A stretch of DNA of 7,485 nt from Micromonosporaceae bacterium (GCA_019689695.1 JADGHA010000197.1:1-7485), one strand, 5' to 3'; counted from the first letter of the stretch, positions 1-6,297 are shown. Notes: generated by a model not told the origin, from the sequence alone. Program-made: numbers and translations.

Positions 1-1
1 C

Positions 2-277
2 GACCCGCCGGGGGGCGCGGCGCCGGGGCCGGGGCTCAGCGTCGGCGCGCGGCGGGCCGGGGGGGCCGGCCCGCACAGCCGGCGGCACGCCCTGGTGCTG
101 TCCACTGTGGAAGGCCTGGCGCCGGGCGAGGCAGTGGTGCTGGTCGCGAACCACGCGCCCCGTCCGGTCCTCGCCGAGATCGCCGACCGGTTCGGGGGCC
201 AGGTCCGCGCGGAGTGGCTGCAGTCCGGCCCCGAGGTCTGGCAGGTGCGCCTGGAACGGCTGGCGGAGCCGGCCTGA
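2..277 (+). CDS. DUF2249 domain-containing protein, 5' end outside the window
   Basis: The frame is open from the left edge to a TGA at 275-277, giving 91 visible residues. The last ~60 residues match the DUF2249 pattern as I know it: an RHALVL start, then LAPGEAVVLVANHAPRPVL (about residues 39-57), and a closing GPEVWQVRLERL. DUF2249 is a small alpha/beta domain of unknown biochemistry, often found beside or fused to hemerythrin and nitrogen-oxide or redox proteins; a hemerythrin gene lies 420 bases downstream. The first ~30 visible residues are Gly/Pro/Ala/Arg-rich low complexity, so the visible domain may follow a linker after another domain lost beyond the edge. A GTG at 95 could be an internal start but would cut off the conserved RHALVL, so I prefer the longer reading. 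The true start cannot be seen. Cytoplasmic, since no signal or membrane segment is visible. Confidence 0.8.
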   Translation, partial: DPPGGAAPGPGLSVGARRAGGAGPHSRRHALVLSTVEGLAPGEAVVLVANHAPRPVLAEIADRFGGQVRAEWLQSGPEVWQVRLERLAEPA

Positions 278-449
278 CCGGTGGCGGGCCGGATCGAGAG
301 GGCGGACGGGCCAGGCATCGGTTACGGTGGGGTCTAAGGTCCCTGTCCGGCGCGGCCGCGAGTGCGAGATGCTGGGAGAGGTGCGGGCACCCGCGGGCCT
401 CGTCGTCAAGCCAGCGAGGTGACGCAGCAACGGCACAGCGGAGACGACC
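278..449 (+). promoter_or_regulatory. 172-base leader before the small membrane protein gene
   Basis: No credible gene lies here; the open frames crossing it are shadows. A 6-bp inverted repeat, CCGGCC (269-274) and GGCCGG (287-292), has the DUF2249 stop codon in its loop and is at best a weak terminator. TAAGGT (335-340) resembles an actinobacterial -10 hexamer, but I find no matching -35. GGAG at 440-443 is a good ribosome binding site, 6 bases before the ATG at 450. I looked for riboswitch signatures and recognised none. Whether the downstream pair is transcribed from its own promoter or by read-through from the DUF2249 gene is unresolved. Confidence 0.35.
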
Positions 450-707
450 ATGAGTCTGCGGCAGACGTGGGTCACCCGAGCCGGCGCCGGCGACCCGGCA
501 GCCGGCCGGCGACGGCGGCTGGCGCGGGCCGGCTCCGCGATCACCTTCCGGGCTCCGACCCCGCCGGTTACGGCCCCGGTTCTCGTGCCCGTGGCCGCCC
601 TGCTGTTCGCGGCCACGACCATGGTCGGGACCGCCGCCGCCATCGTCTCCTCGCCGGGCGCTGACGCCCGCCGGGCCGTACAGAACGGAACGACCGCCGA
701 TGTGTGA
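450..707 (+). CDS. Small predicted single-pass membrane protein, unknown function
   Basis: An 85-residue protein I do not recognise. Support for it being real: ATG preceded by GGAG at 6-base spacing, codon third positions mostly G or C, and a stop overlapping the next gene by 8 bases (ATGTGTGA, 700-707), a layout typical of translational coupling. Residues 1-34 are rich in arginine (RRRR at 20-23). Residues about 43-66 form one hydrophobic stretch with few charges, a plausible transmembrane helix. The tail of ~19 residues is polar. By the positive-inside rule the N-terminus would face the cytoplasm and the tail the outside. It could instead be an uncleaved signal-anchor or an inefficient signal peptide. 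There is no Cys or His to suggest metal or heme binding. Overlap with the hemerythrin gene suggests a shared role, perhaps anchoring or partnering, but this is inference. Confidence 0.6.
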   Translation: MSLRQTWVTRAGAGDPAAGRRRRLARAGSAITFRAPTPPVTAPVLVPVAALLFAATTMVGTAAAIVSSPGADARRAVQNGTTADV

Positions 708-1179
708 ATACTGTGGCTGCCAGACCCTGGACCCGATCGACTGCCTCACCCGCGAACACGACCTGGTCGTCGGCCTGATCGGCGAGCTGCGCCAGGCGCA
801 CCGGGCCGGCGACGGCCCGCGGATGGCGCAGATATCCCGGCGGATCGCCGCCATCCTGGCCCCGCACACCCGAGTCGAGGAGGACGGCCTCTTTCCGGCC
901 TTCCGGACGGAATTTCCGGACCACATCGACGCCCTGGTGGCCGAGCATCGCCGCATCGAGTCCGTCCTCGACGAGGCGGCGGAGCAGATACCCGGTGACC
1001 CGACCTGGCCGGACCGGCTTCTGACCACAATGGACGTCCTGCGCGACCACATCCTGAAGGAGCAGGACGGCGTCTTCCCCGCCGCGCTGGCCACGTTGAG
1101 CACGGAGGACTGGGAGGCGGTCCAGCGGGTACGGGCCCAGGTCGGCACCCTCCTGCCCGCGGAGGAACTGGCCGGCTGA
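700..1179 (+). CDS. Hemerythrin-like (HHE) diiron-domain protein
   Basis: A 159-residue protein, a usual length for a single bacterial hemerythrin domain. The expected ligands of the four-helix bundle are in order: His20 (in REHD), His56 and Glu60 (HxxxE, in PHTRVEEDGLFP), His83 (in AEHRRIE), and His117 and Glu121 (HxxxE, in DHILKEQDGVFP). The repeated E-DG-FP after both HxxxE motifs fits the family's internal symmetry. Such proteins bind a non-heme diiron centre and act in O2, NO or iron/redox handling; the specific ligand here cannot be told. The N-terminus begins MCEYCGC, with Cys at 2, 5, 7 and 15. I recall this head in other actinobacterial hemerythrin proteins, and it could bind a further metal or react with NO. 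GGAA at 687-690 lies 9 bases before the ATG. The start overlaps the upstream stop. No signal peptide, so cytoplasmic. Confidence 0.93.
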   Translation: MCEYCGCQTLDPIDCLTREHDLVVGLIGELRQAHRAGDGPRMAQISRRIAAILAPHTRVEEDGLFPAFRTEFPDHIDALVAEHRRIESVLDEAAEQIPGDPTWPDRLLTTMDVLRDHILKEQDGVFPAALATLSTEDWEAVQRVRAQVGTLLPAEELAG

Positions 1180-1195
1180 GCGCATCTGACGACCA

Positions 1196-1212
1196 CGGCG
1201 GCCCAGCCGCCG
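1196..1212 (+). terminator. Hairpin after the hemerythrin gene
   Basis: CGGCGGC (1196-1202) pairs perfectly with GCCGCCG (1206-1212) around a 3-base loop, starting 17 bases after the stop codon. There is no T-run, which is common for intrinsic terminators in high-GC actinobacteria. Likely the end of the DUF2249/small membrane protein/hemerythrin transcript. Confidence 0.5.
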
Positions 1213-1251
1213 GGTCGCGAGCCGCCAGGAACCGTCCAGGGCCGGGACGCT

Positions 1252-1272
1252 GGTCCCACTCTGGTGGAGACC
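1252..1272 (+). other. Second intergenic hairpin, role unknown
   Basis: GGTCCCAC (1252-1259) pairs with GTGG (1264-1267) and GACC (1269-1272), leaving one bulged A (1268) and a TCTG loop. That is eight base pairs in non-coding DNA between the hemerythrin and beta-helix genes. It may be a backup terminator, or part of a leader if the downstream promoter lies further left than I think. It may also be chance at this GC content. Confidence 0.3.
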
Positions 1273-1346
1273 GAGGGTGGGTGCGACCGGGCTCGCTGAT
1301 CACGAGAAGGTCCCCGCCGATCGAGGCTGACGGACATCGCCCGAGT

Positions 1347-1374
1347 TGACCCTTCCCCACAGCAGCGTGGGTCA
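1347..1374. promoter_or_regulatory. Widely spaced inverted repeat upstream of the beta-helix gene
   Basis: TGACCC (1347-1352) and GGGTCA (1369-1374) are perfect inverted 6-mers separated by 16 bases, so matching positions lie about two helical turns apart. This could be a second regulator's site. The left arm overlaps TTGACC (1346-1351), a -35-like hexamer, but no good -10 lies 16-18 bases after it; CATAGT (1377-1382) is 25 bases away. The promoter is therefore not resolved. A 6-bp repeat is weak evidence by itself. Confidence 0.3.
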
Positions 1375-1384
1375 GGCATAGTGA

Positions 1385-1396
1385 GAGAGCGCTCTC
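1385..1396. promoter_or_regulatory. Probable LacI-family operator
   Basis: GAGAGCGCTCTC is a perfect 12-bp palindrome, with partial symmetry continuing outward (1383/1398 and 1381/1400 also pair). A palindrome centred on CG within AGCGCT is the hallmark of LacI/GalR-family operators; actinobacterial sugar regulators such as CebR recognise closely related sites. It lies 55 bases before the start of the secreted beta-helix gene and far from the hemerythrin stop, as expected for a sugar-responsive repressor of the right-hand gene. No LacI-type regulator gene is in the window, so the protein and its inducer are unknown. Confidence 0.7.
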
Positions 1397-1451
1397 ACGC
1401 ACCTGCCGCTACGCTCCCACCCCAGGGTGCCGCCAGCGAGAGGACGAACGC

Positions 1452-3317
1452 ATGGACACCTGGACGCGAGGCATGCACCGGCAGCTCATCCGTCGGGCCC
1501 TCCCGCTGGGTCTGGTCGCGGCGGTCGTCGCCGCCACCACCGGGCCGGCTCCCGCCGCCGCAGCGCACGCCGGCCCGCCGGACTTCGGCCCGAACGTCAC
1601 CATCTTCGATCCGAGCATGCCGGTCAGCCAGATCCAGGCGGCGCTCGACGCGGCGCACGCGGCGCAGGTCGACACCGAGATGGGCACCAACCGGTACGCA
1701 TTCCTGTTCAAGCCGGGCACCTACGGCACGGCCGAGCAGCCGTTGCAGATCAAGGTGGGGTACTACACCGAGATCGCCGGGCTGGGCGCCTCGCCCACCG
1801 ACGTGGTGATCAACGGCAAGATCGAGGTCTACAACCGCTGCCTCGCCGACGGCGGGACGAGCAACTGCCTGGCGCTGGTCAACTTCTGGCGCACCCTGGC
1901 CAACCTGACCCTCAACGTGAACCCGGCGGGACAGGATGCCTGCCGGTCCTCGGCCAACTTCTGGGCGGTCTCGCAGGCCGTCTCCATGCGCCGGCTGAAC
2001 ATCTCCGGTGCCACCCTGTCCCTGATGGACTACTGCACGGCCGGTCCGCAGTTCGCCAGCGGCGGCTTCATCGCCGACTCGCGGCTGCCGAACGTCCTCA
2101 ATGGATCTCAGCAGCAGTGGCTGACCCGCAACAGCGAGATCGGCGGCTGGACCAACGGTGTGTGGAACCAGGTCTTCGCGGGCGTGACCGGTGCTCCGGA
2201 CGACTCCGCCTTCCCCAACCCGCCGTATACGACGCTCGCCACCACGCCGGTTAGCCGGGAGAAGCCGTACCTCTTCGTCGACGCCAAGGGCAGCTACCAG
2301 GTCCGGGTGCCGGTAGCCCGGCGCAACACCAGTGGCATCTCCTGGGCCGACGGCATGACACCCGGACGCACGATCCCGCTGTCCGACTTCTACGTGGCGA
2401 AGCCGTCCGACTCGGTCCAGACCATCAACGCCCAGCTCGCCCGGGGCAGGCACCTTCTGCTCACCCCCGGCGTGTACGACGTGGCCCGCAGCATCGAGGT
2501 CCGGCGCCCGGACACGGTGGTGCTCGGCGTCGGGCACGCCACGCTGACCGCCGTCGGCGGCTCGACCCCGCTCGACGTCGCCGACGTCCCGGGTGTGATC
2601 GTCGCGGGGGTGACCATCGACGCCGGGCTCACCGAGTCGCCCGTTCTGCTGCGGGTCGGCCGTGAGCACGGCCACGGGCGGAGCCGGCCGGGTGACCCGA
2701 CCACACTGTCCGATGTGTACTTCCGGGTGGGCGGGCCGCACATCGGGAAGGCGAACATCGCACTCGAGGTCAACAGCGACAACGTGCTCATCGACCACAC
2801 CTGGGTGTGGCGCGCCGACCACGGCGTGGAGGGCTTCACCGGCGGCGACACCGAGCGCTGGAACACCAACATCGGGCGGTACGGCCTCGTGGTCAACGGC
2901 GACAACGTGACGGCCACCGGCCTGTTCGTCGAGCACTTCCAGCGGTACAACACGGTCTGGAACGGCAACGGGGGCACGACCATCCTCTACCAGAACGAGC
3001 TGCCGTACGACCCGCCGACGCAGGCCGACTGGATGAACGGCAGCGTCGAGGGCTACGCCGGCTACAAGGTGGGCGACAAGGTGCGCAGGCACCGCCTGTA
3101 CGGCGCCGGCGTGTACGTGTTCAACCAGAACAACCCCTCGATCCACACCGAGAACGGCTTCGAGGTGCCGCAGCGGCCTGGGGTCCGGCTGCACCACATC
3201 ATGACGGTCAACCTCAGCGCCGGCACGATCGACCACGTCGTCAACGGCGTCGGCGACCCGGCCGACACCACCAGGGTCGGCGCGCCGGTGTACGTGACCG
3301 ACTACCCCGCCCCCTGA
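1452..3317 (+). CDS. Secreted double right-handed beta-helix protein, probable carbohydrate-active enzyme
   Basis: A 621-residue exported protein. Residues 1-40 form a signal peptide: arginines at 6, 10, 14 and 15, a hydrophobic core 16-28, and an AHA site before Gly41; a twin-arginine route is possible but the motif is weak. Two similar entry motifs are visible: IQAAL (61-65) leading to PGTY (88-91), and INAQL (325-329) leading to PGVY (339-342). This is the usual start of pectate-lyase-type beta-helices, so I infer two tandem helices, as in GH55 beta-1,3-glucanases. Four cysteines (130, 139, 164, 195), all in the first half, could form two disulfides. I recall close relatives in Streptomyces annotated 'adenylyl cyclase' or 'coagulation factor 5/8 type domain protein'; I think those names are wrong or come from an attached binding domain absent here. 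Substrate and catalytic residues unknown. Start chosen from AGGA at 1441-1444, 7 bases before ATG; Met8 is an alternative. Probably controlled by the operator at 1385-1396. Confidence 0.88.
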   Translation: MDTWTRGMHRQLIRRALPLGLVAAVVAATTGPAPAAAAHAGPPDFGPNVTIFDPSMPVSQIQAALDAAHAAQVDTEMGTNRYAFLFKPGTYGTAEQPLQIKVGYYTEIAGLGASPTDVVINGKIEVYNRCLADGGTSNCLALVNFWRTLANLTLNVNPAGQDACRSSANFWAVSQAVSMRRLNISGATLSLMDYCTAGPQFASGGFIADSRLPNVLNGSQQQWLTRNSEIGGWTNGVWNQVFAGVTGAPDDSAFPNPPYTTLATTPVSREKPYLFVDAKGSYQVRVPVARRNTSGISWADGMTPGRTIPLSDFYVAKPSDSVQTINAQLARGRHLLLTPGVYDVARSIEVRRPDTVVLGVGHATLTAVGGSTPLDVADVPGVIVAGVTIDAGLTESPVLLRVGREHGHGRSRPGDPTTLSDVYFRVGGPHIGKANIALEVNSDNVLIDHTWVWRADHGVEGFTGGDTERWNTNIGRYGLVVNGDNVTATGLFVEHFQRYNTVWNGNGGTTILYQNELPYDPPTQADWMNGSVEGYAGYKVGDKVRRHRLYGAGVYVFNQNNPSIHTENGFEVPQRPGVRLHHIMTVNLSAGTIDHVVNGVGDPADTTRVGAPVYVTDYPAP

Positions 3318-3322
3318 TGGAT

Positions 3323-3362
3323 GGTTGCCGTGGTCGCTGCTCCGGCGGTGACCACGGCGACC
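3323..3362. terminator. Bidirectional hairpin terminator between convergent genes
   Basis: A 13-base arm (3323-3335, core GCCGTGGTC) pairs with 3350-3362 (core GACCACGGC) across a 14-base loop, with one G-T wobble. It starts 5 bases after the beta-helix stop and ends 4 bases before the stop codon of the convergent propeller gene (3367-3369, minus strand), filling the 49-base gap. It can serve both strands. No T-run on either side. Confidence 0.75.
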
Positions 3363-3366
3363 GGCG

Positions 3367-4566
3367 TTAGCGGATGTTGGCGGTGTGCCCCAGGGAGTAG
3401 CGACCGGGCTGCGGCCAGACACACAGGCCGTGCGGGCCCCGGCCGACCGGGATGCGGGCCAGCAGCCTGCCGTCGCGGGTGCTCACCGCGTAGACCTCGT
3501 CGTCGTAGCGGCCGGACAGCCACAGGACCTTACCGTCCGCCGACAGCCCACCCATGTCTGGGCTGCCGCCCGGGATCCGCCAGGTACTGGTCGGCTTCAG
3601 CGTCGCCATGTCCAGGACGGTGATCGTGCCGGCGTCCCGGTTGGTGACAAAGCCTCGCTGGCCGTCGCGACTGAAGTAGATGCCGTGCGCCCCCCGGCCG
3701 GTCCGGATGAACCGGATTTGCCTGGTCGCCTGCCCGTCGAAGACGTACACCCCGTTTGCGCGCATGTCGGCGACCAGGAAATGCCGCCCGTCCGGGGTGA
3801 GCCGGGTATCCTGCGGCATCCCGTCCGCCGTCTCGGTGAGCCGGAACTCGCGCAGCTTGCGCAGTGTCGCCGTGTCCAGGACCAGCATCCGGTTGGCGAA
3901 CTCGCAGCTGAACAGCATGATCCGGCCGTCGGCCGAGTAGTCCATGTGGTTGATGCCGGCGCACTGCGGGAACCGGACCGACCTCGCCCGGCGCCAGGTG
4001 GTCGGGTCGTAGAAGTCCAGCCGCTGGTACGCCTCGGCGACCACGATCGCCTGCTTGCCGTCCGGCGTGAAGTAGAGGTTGTAGACGTCGCGCAGGTTGA
4101 CGAATTTGCCCGGCCGGCCGGTTCGCGGATTGACCGGGATCACACCCCCGTTCGGCGCACGGCTCGACGCGACGTACAGCGTGCGCATGTCGTACGACGG
4201 CACGACGTGCTGCGGCTCCGGCCCGCCGGGGAACTTCGCCACCACCTTGTACTTCGTCGGGTCGATGACCCAGACGTCGTCACTGCGGGTGTTCGGCACG
4301 TACACCAGCGAACGGTCGCCGCGGACCGCCGCGCTGAGCATCCCCGGGCCGGCCGCGGCGTAGACGTTCCCGGTCGTGGGATTCGGCGGCATCCCCCGGA
4401 CCGGGGTGCCGGACGCCGGCAGCGGCCGGGCGGCCGCTCCGGCGCGGTCGGATGAGTCAGCCGGCGAGGAGGTCCCCCGGTCGGCGGCCCTTGTCCAGAA
4501 GAAGCCGCCGACGCCGAGCAACACCGCCGCGAGGAGCGCGGCGAAGATGCGGAGTCGGCTGGACAT
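3367..4566 (-). CDS. Membrane-anchored YVTN/WD40-like beta-propeller protein
   Basis: A 399-residue protein from the ATG at 4566. Residues 7-24 are hydrophobic after a short basic N-terminus (RLR), and no good cleavage site follows, so it is probably an uncleaved anchor with the rest outside the cell. A Ser/Ala/Pro-rich linker (about 27-70) leads to propeller repeats from ~75 to the end: VYVPNTRSDDVWVID, then LYFTPDGKQAIVV, MDYSADGRIMLFS, RLTPDGRHFLVAD, IYFSRDGQRGFVTN and GLSADGKVLWLSG. This is the strand-turn pattern of YncE/YVTN proteins, likely about seven blades. The closing PHGLCVWPQPGRYSLGHT segment is one I remember from actinobacterial propellers of this type. Propellers bind ligands or proteins; no enzyme activity can be assigned. 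Start is uncertain: ATG at 4578 and TTG at 4587 are in frame, and none of the three has a clear ribosome binding site. It lies downstream of recQ on the same strand but behind a hairpin, so is probably transcribed separately. Confidence 0.85.
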   Translation of the reverse strand: MSSRLRIFAALLAAVLLGVGGFFWTRAADRGTSSPADSSDRAGAAARPLPASGTPVRGMPPNPTTGNVYAAAGPGMLSAAVRGDRSLVYVPNTRSDDVWVIDPTKYKVVAKFPGGPEPQHVVPSYDMRTLYVASSRAPNGGVIPVNPRTGRPGKFVNLRDVYNLYFTPDGKQAIVVAEAYQRLDFYDPTTWRRARSVRFPQCAGINHMDYSADGRIMLFSCEFANRMLVLDTATLRKLREFRLTETADGMPQDTRLTPDGRHFLVADMRANGVYVFDGQATRQIRFIRTGRGAHGIYFSRDGQRGFVTNRDAGTITVLDMATLKPTSTWRIPGGSPDMGGLSADGKVLWLSGRYDDEVYAVSTRDGRLLARIPVGRGPHGLCVWPQPGRYSLGHTANIR

Positions 4567-4593
4567 GGCACCAACCATAGGCGACAAATCAGG

Positions 4594-4622
4594 TGTATAA
4601 CGGCCGAACCTGGCAAATTATC
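4594..4622 (-). promoter_or_regulatory. Possible promoter of the propeller gene
   Basis: Read on the minus strand, this AT-richer island contains two -10-like hexamers: GATAAT (4622-4617) and TATACA (4599-4594). Neither has a convincing -35 at 16-18 bases upstream. Use of TATACA would start the RNA near 4587, right at the possible start codons, so the message could be leaderless or nearly so, matching the lack of a ribosome binding site. Use of GATAAT would give a leader of about 35-45 bases. Confidence 0.3.
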
Positions 4623-4654
4623 CCGCGGCCGCCGGAGATTCCGCCCCCGGGCCG

Positions 4655-4694
4655 CGCCGCCAGCTTCGATCAGGGCCAGCCTCGGTTGGCGGCG
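4655..4694 (-). terminator. Hairpin after recQ
   Basis: CGCCGCCA (4655-4662) and TGGCGGCG (4687-4694) form a perfect 8-bp stem around a 24-base loop, beginning 4 bases after the recQ stop codon in the minus direction. It separates recQ from the propeller gene. The long loop and absence of a T-run lower certainty. Confidence 0.5.
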
Positions 4695-4698
4695 AAGT

Positions 4699-6297
4699 TC
4701 AACGCACCAGCAAGTCGTGCTCGCGGACCGCCGCGAGGGCCAGGGTACGGTAGCCGACCTCGTCGAAGAGCACCGTGAGACGGTCAGGCTCGTGGCCCAT
4801 CACGATGCCCCGGCCCCACTCCCGGTGGTGGACCACGGAGTGCGTGGGGTAGTCCGCCCATTCCGTCGGCGGGGTCGCTGAGCGGCCCGCGGCGCAGTTG
4901 TCGCAGTGGCCGCACGGCCCGGGTAGCCGCTGCCCGAAGTACGCGGCCAGGAACTCGCCGCGGCACGCCCCGGTCTGCGCGTACTGGCGGATCATGTCCA
5001 CCCTGGACTGCCTGATGACCTCCTGCCGGCCAGCCTGGCGGACCACCTCCGCGACGGCCGCAGCGGGGTCACCGCCGCGGAGGCTGATCCGCCGGCCATT
5101 GGTACGCACGGCGCCGACCTGTTCGAGCAGGGCGAGGATCGTGCCGAGCCGCCGCGCCTTGACGCCGCTGCGCTCGGCTACCTCCCGCCGGGTCGACCCG
5201 CCTGGCCGTACCGCGTCGATGACCGCGCGCACCTGCTCCGCGGCGAGCGAGCCGCTGGCGAAGTACCGGCGCAGGGAGGCGTCCGGCTCCTGCCACAGCA
5301 GCACGGTGGCGGCCGGCTCGCCGTCCCGTCCGGCGCGGCCGATCTCCTGCACGTACGCGTCCGGCGACTCCGGCAGCGCGGTGTGGAAGACCCACCGGAT
5401 GTCGGGCTTGTCGATGCCCATGCCGAACGCGGTGGTGGCCACGACGATCGGGGCGCGGTCGTCAATGAACTCCTGATGGATCTCGCCTCGGGCCGCGCGG
5501 GACAGCCCGGCGTGGTACGCCCGTGCCGGATGGCCGGCGCTGGACAGGGCCTGCGCGGTGTGTTCGGCCCGGCGGCGGGTTGGCGCGTAGACGATGCCGG
5601 CGCCGGACACCTGCTCGACCAGGCTGAGCAGCCGCTGTGTCCGGGTGGGTTCGTCCGGGCAGTGGAACGCGGCCAGCTGCAGGTTGGGACGGTCCACTCC
5701 GGACACCAGGACCAGCGGGTCCCGCAGCCGCAGGCGCTCGGTGATGTCGTCCTGCACCGGCGGTGAGGCGGTGGCGGTGAGCGCGACGGTCGCGGGCCGG
5801 CCCAGCGCCTGGATGGCCGCGCCCAGGTGCAGGTAGTCCGGCCGGAAGTCGTACCCCCAGGCCGACACGCAGTGCGCCTCGTCGACGGCGACCAGCCCCG
5901 GCCGTACGCCGGCCAGCCGGGACGGGTCGGCGAGCTGCTCCGGCGTGACGTACAGCAACCGGACCTCGCCGCGCCGGGCCGCGGCGAGCACCTCGTCCCG
6001 CTGGCCAGCCGACTGTTCCCCGGTCAGCTGGGCGGCGGCGGTACCGGCGCGGGTGAGCGCCTCGATCTGGTCCCGTTGCAGGGCGAGCAGGGGAGAGATG
6101 ACCAGGGTGGTCCGGTCCAGCAGCAGTGCGGGCAGCTGGTAGATCGCCGACTTCCCGTACCCGGTCGGCAGTACGCCCAGCACGTCCCGCCCGTCCAGCA
6201 CGGCCCGCAGTGCAGCCATCTGCAGCGGGCTCAGCTTTCGCCAACCGAAGCGCTCTCGTGCCAACCGGGCCAGCTGGCGATCGTGGGCAGTCGTCAC
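4699..6297 (-). CDS. recQ: RecQ-family ATP-dependent DNA helicase
   Basis: A 532-residue superfamily 2, 3'-5' DNA helicase of the RecQ type, acting in recombination and repair. Helicase motifs are complete: Walker A LPTGYGKS (43-50), DEAHCVSAWGYDFRPDY (139-155: Walker B box plus the RecQ aromatic-rich loop), TATA (174-177), AFGMGIDKPDIRWVFH (290-305) and YVQEIGRAGRDG (315-326). Zinc ligands are Cys445, 462, 465 and 468 (C-x16-C-x2-C-x2-C). About 119 residues separate the last helicase motif from the first zinc cysteine, more than in E. coli RecQ, and contain a helix-turn-helix-like segment (about 356-407). After the zinc site, residues 486-531 (VVHHREWGRGIV...LTVLFDEVGYRTL) resemble the Tudor-like tail of PcrA/UvrD helicases; no HRDC domain is seen. 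The GTG at 6297 is chosen because the same open frame continues upstream only as antisense of the arabinanase gene. Its ribosome binding site is weak. Confidence 0.95.
   Translation of the reverse strand: MTTAHDRQLARLARERFGWRKLSPLQMAALRAVLDGRDVLGVLPTGYGKSAIYQLPALLLDRTTLVISPLLALQRDQIEALTRAGTAAAQLTGEQSAGQRDEVLAAARRGEVRLLYVTPEQLADPSRLAGVRPGLVAVDEAHCVSAWGYDFRPDYLHLGAAIQALGRPATVALTATASPPVQDDITERLRLRDPLVLVSGVDRPNLQLAAFHCPDEPTRTQRLLSLVEQVSGAGIVYAPTRRRAEHTAQALSSAGHPARAYHAGLSRAARGEIHQEFIDDRAPIVVATTAFGMGIDKPDIRWVFHTALPESPDAYVQEIGRAGRDGEPAATVLLWQEPDASLRRYFASGSLAAEQVRAVIDAVRPGGSTRREVAERSGVKARRLGTILALLEQVGAVRTNGRRISLRGGDPAAAVAEVVRQAGRQEVIRQSRVDMIRQYAQTGACRGEFLAAYFGQRLPGPCGHCDNCAAGRSATPPTEWADYPTHSVVHHREWGRGIVMGHEPDRLTVLFDEVGYRTLALAAVREHDLLVR

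Noticed and set aside
36..1379. 447-codon minus-strand frame opposite the DUF2249, small membrane protein and hemerythrin genes
   Set aside because: Arg/Ser/Pro-rich composition with no domain, and it would span three plus-strand genes and their gaps.
1395..3422. Long minus-strand open frame of 675 codons opposite the beta-helix gene
   Set aside because: Its translation is low-complexity Val/Gly/Arg/Asp with no domain, as expected opposite a GC-rich gene; the plus strand has a signal peptide, ribosome binding site and recognisable family.
3385..4455. 356-codon plus-strand frame opposite the propeller gene
   Set aside because: Composition is Arg/Val/Asp/His-rich low complexity; the minus strand has regular propeller repeats and an anchor.
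6251..6258. Partial LacI-like half-site (GCGCTCTC-like) at the start of recQ
   Set aside because: Only one half matches and it lies inside coding sequence for conserved residues, so it is most likely chance.
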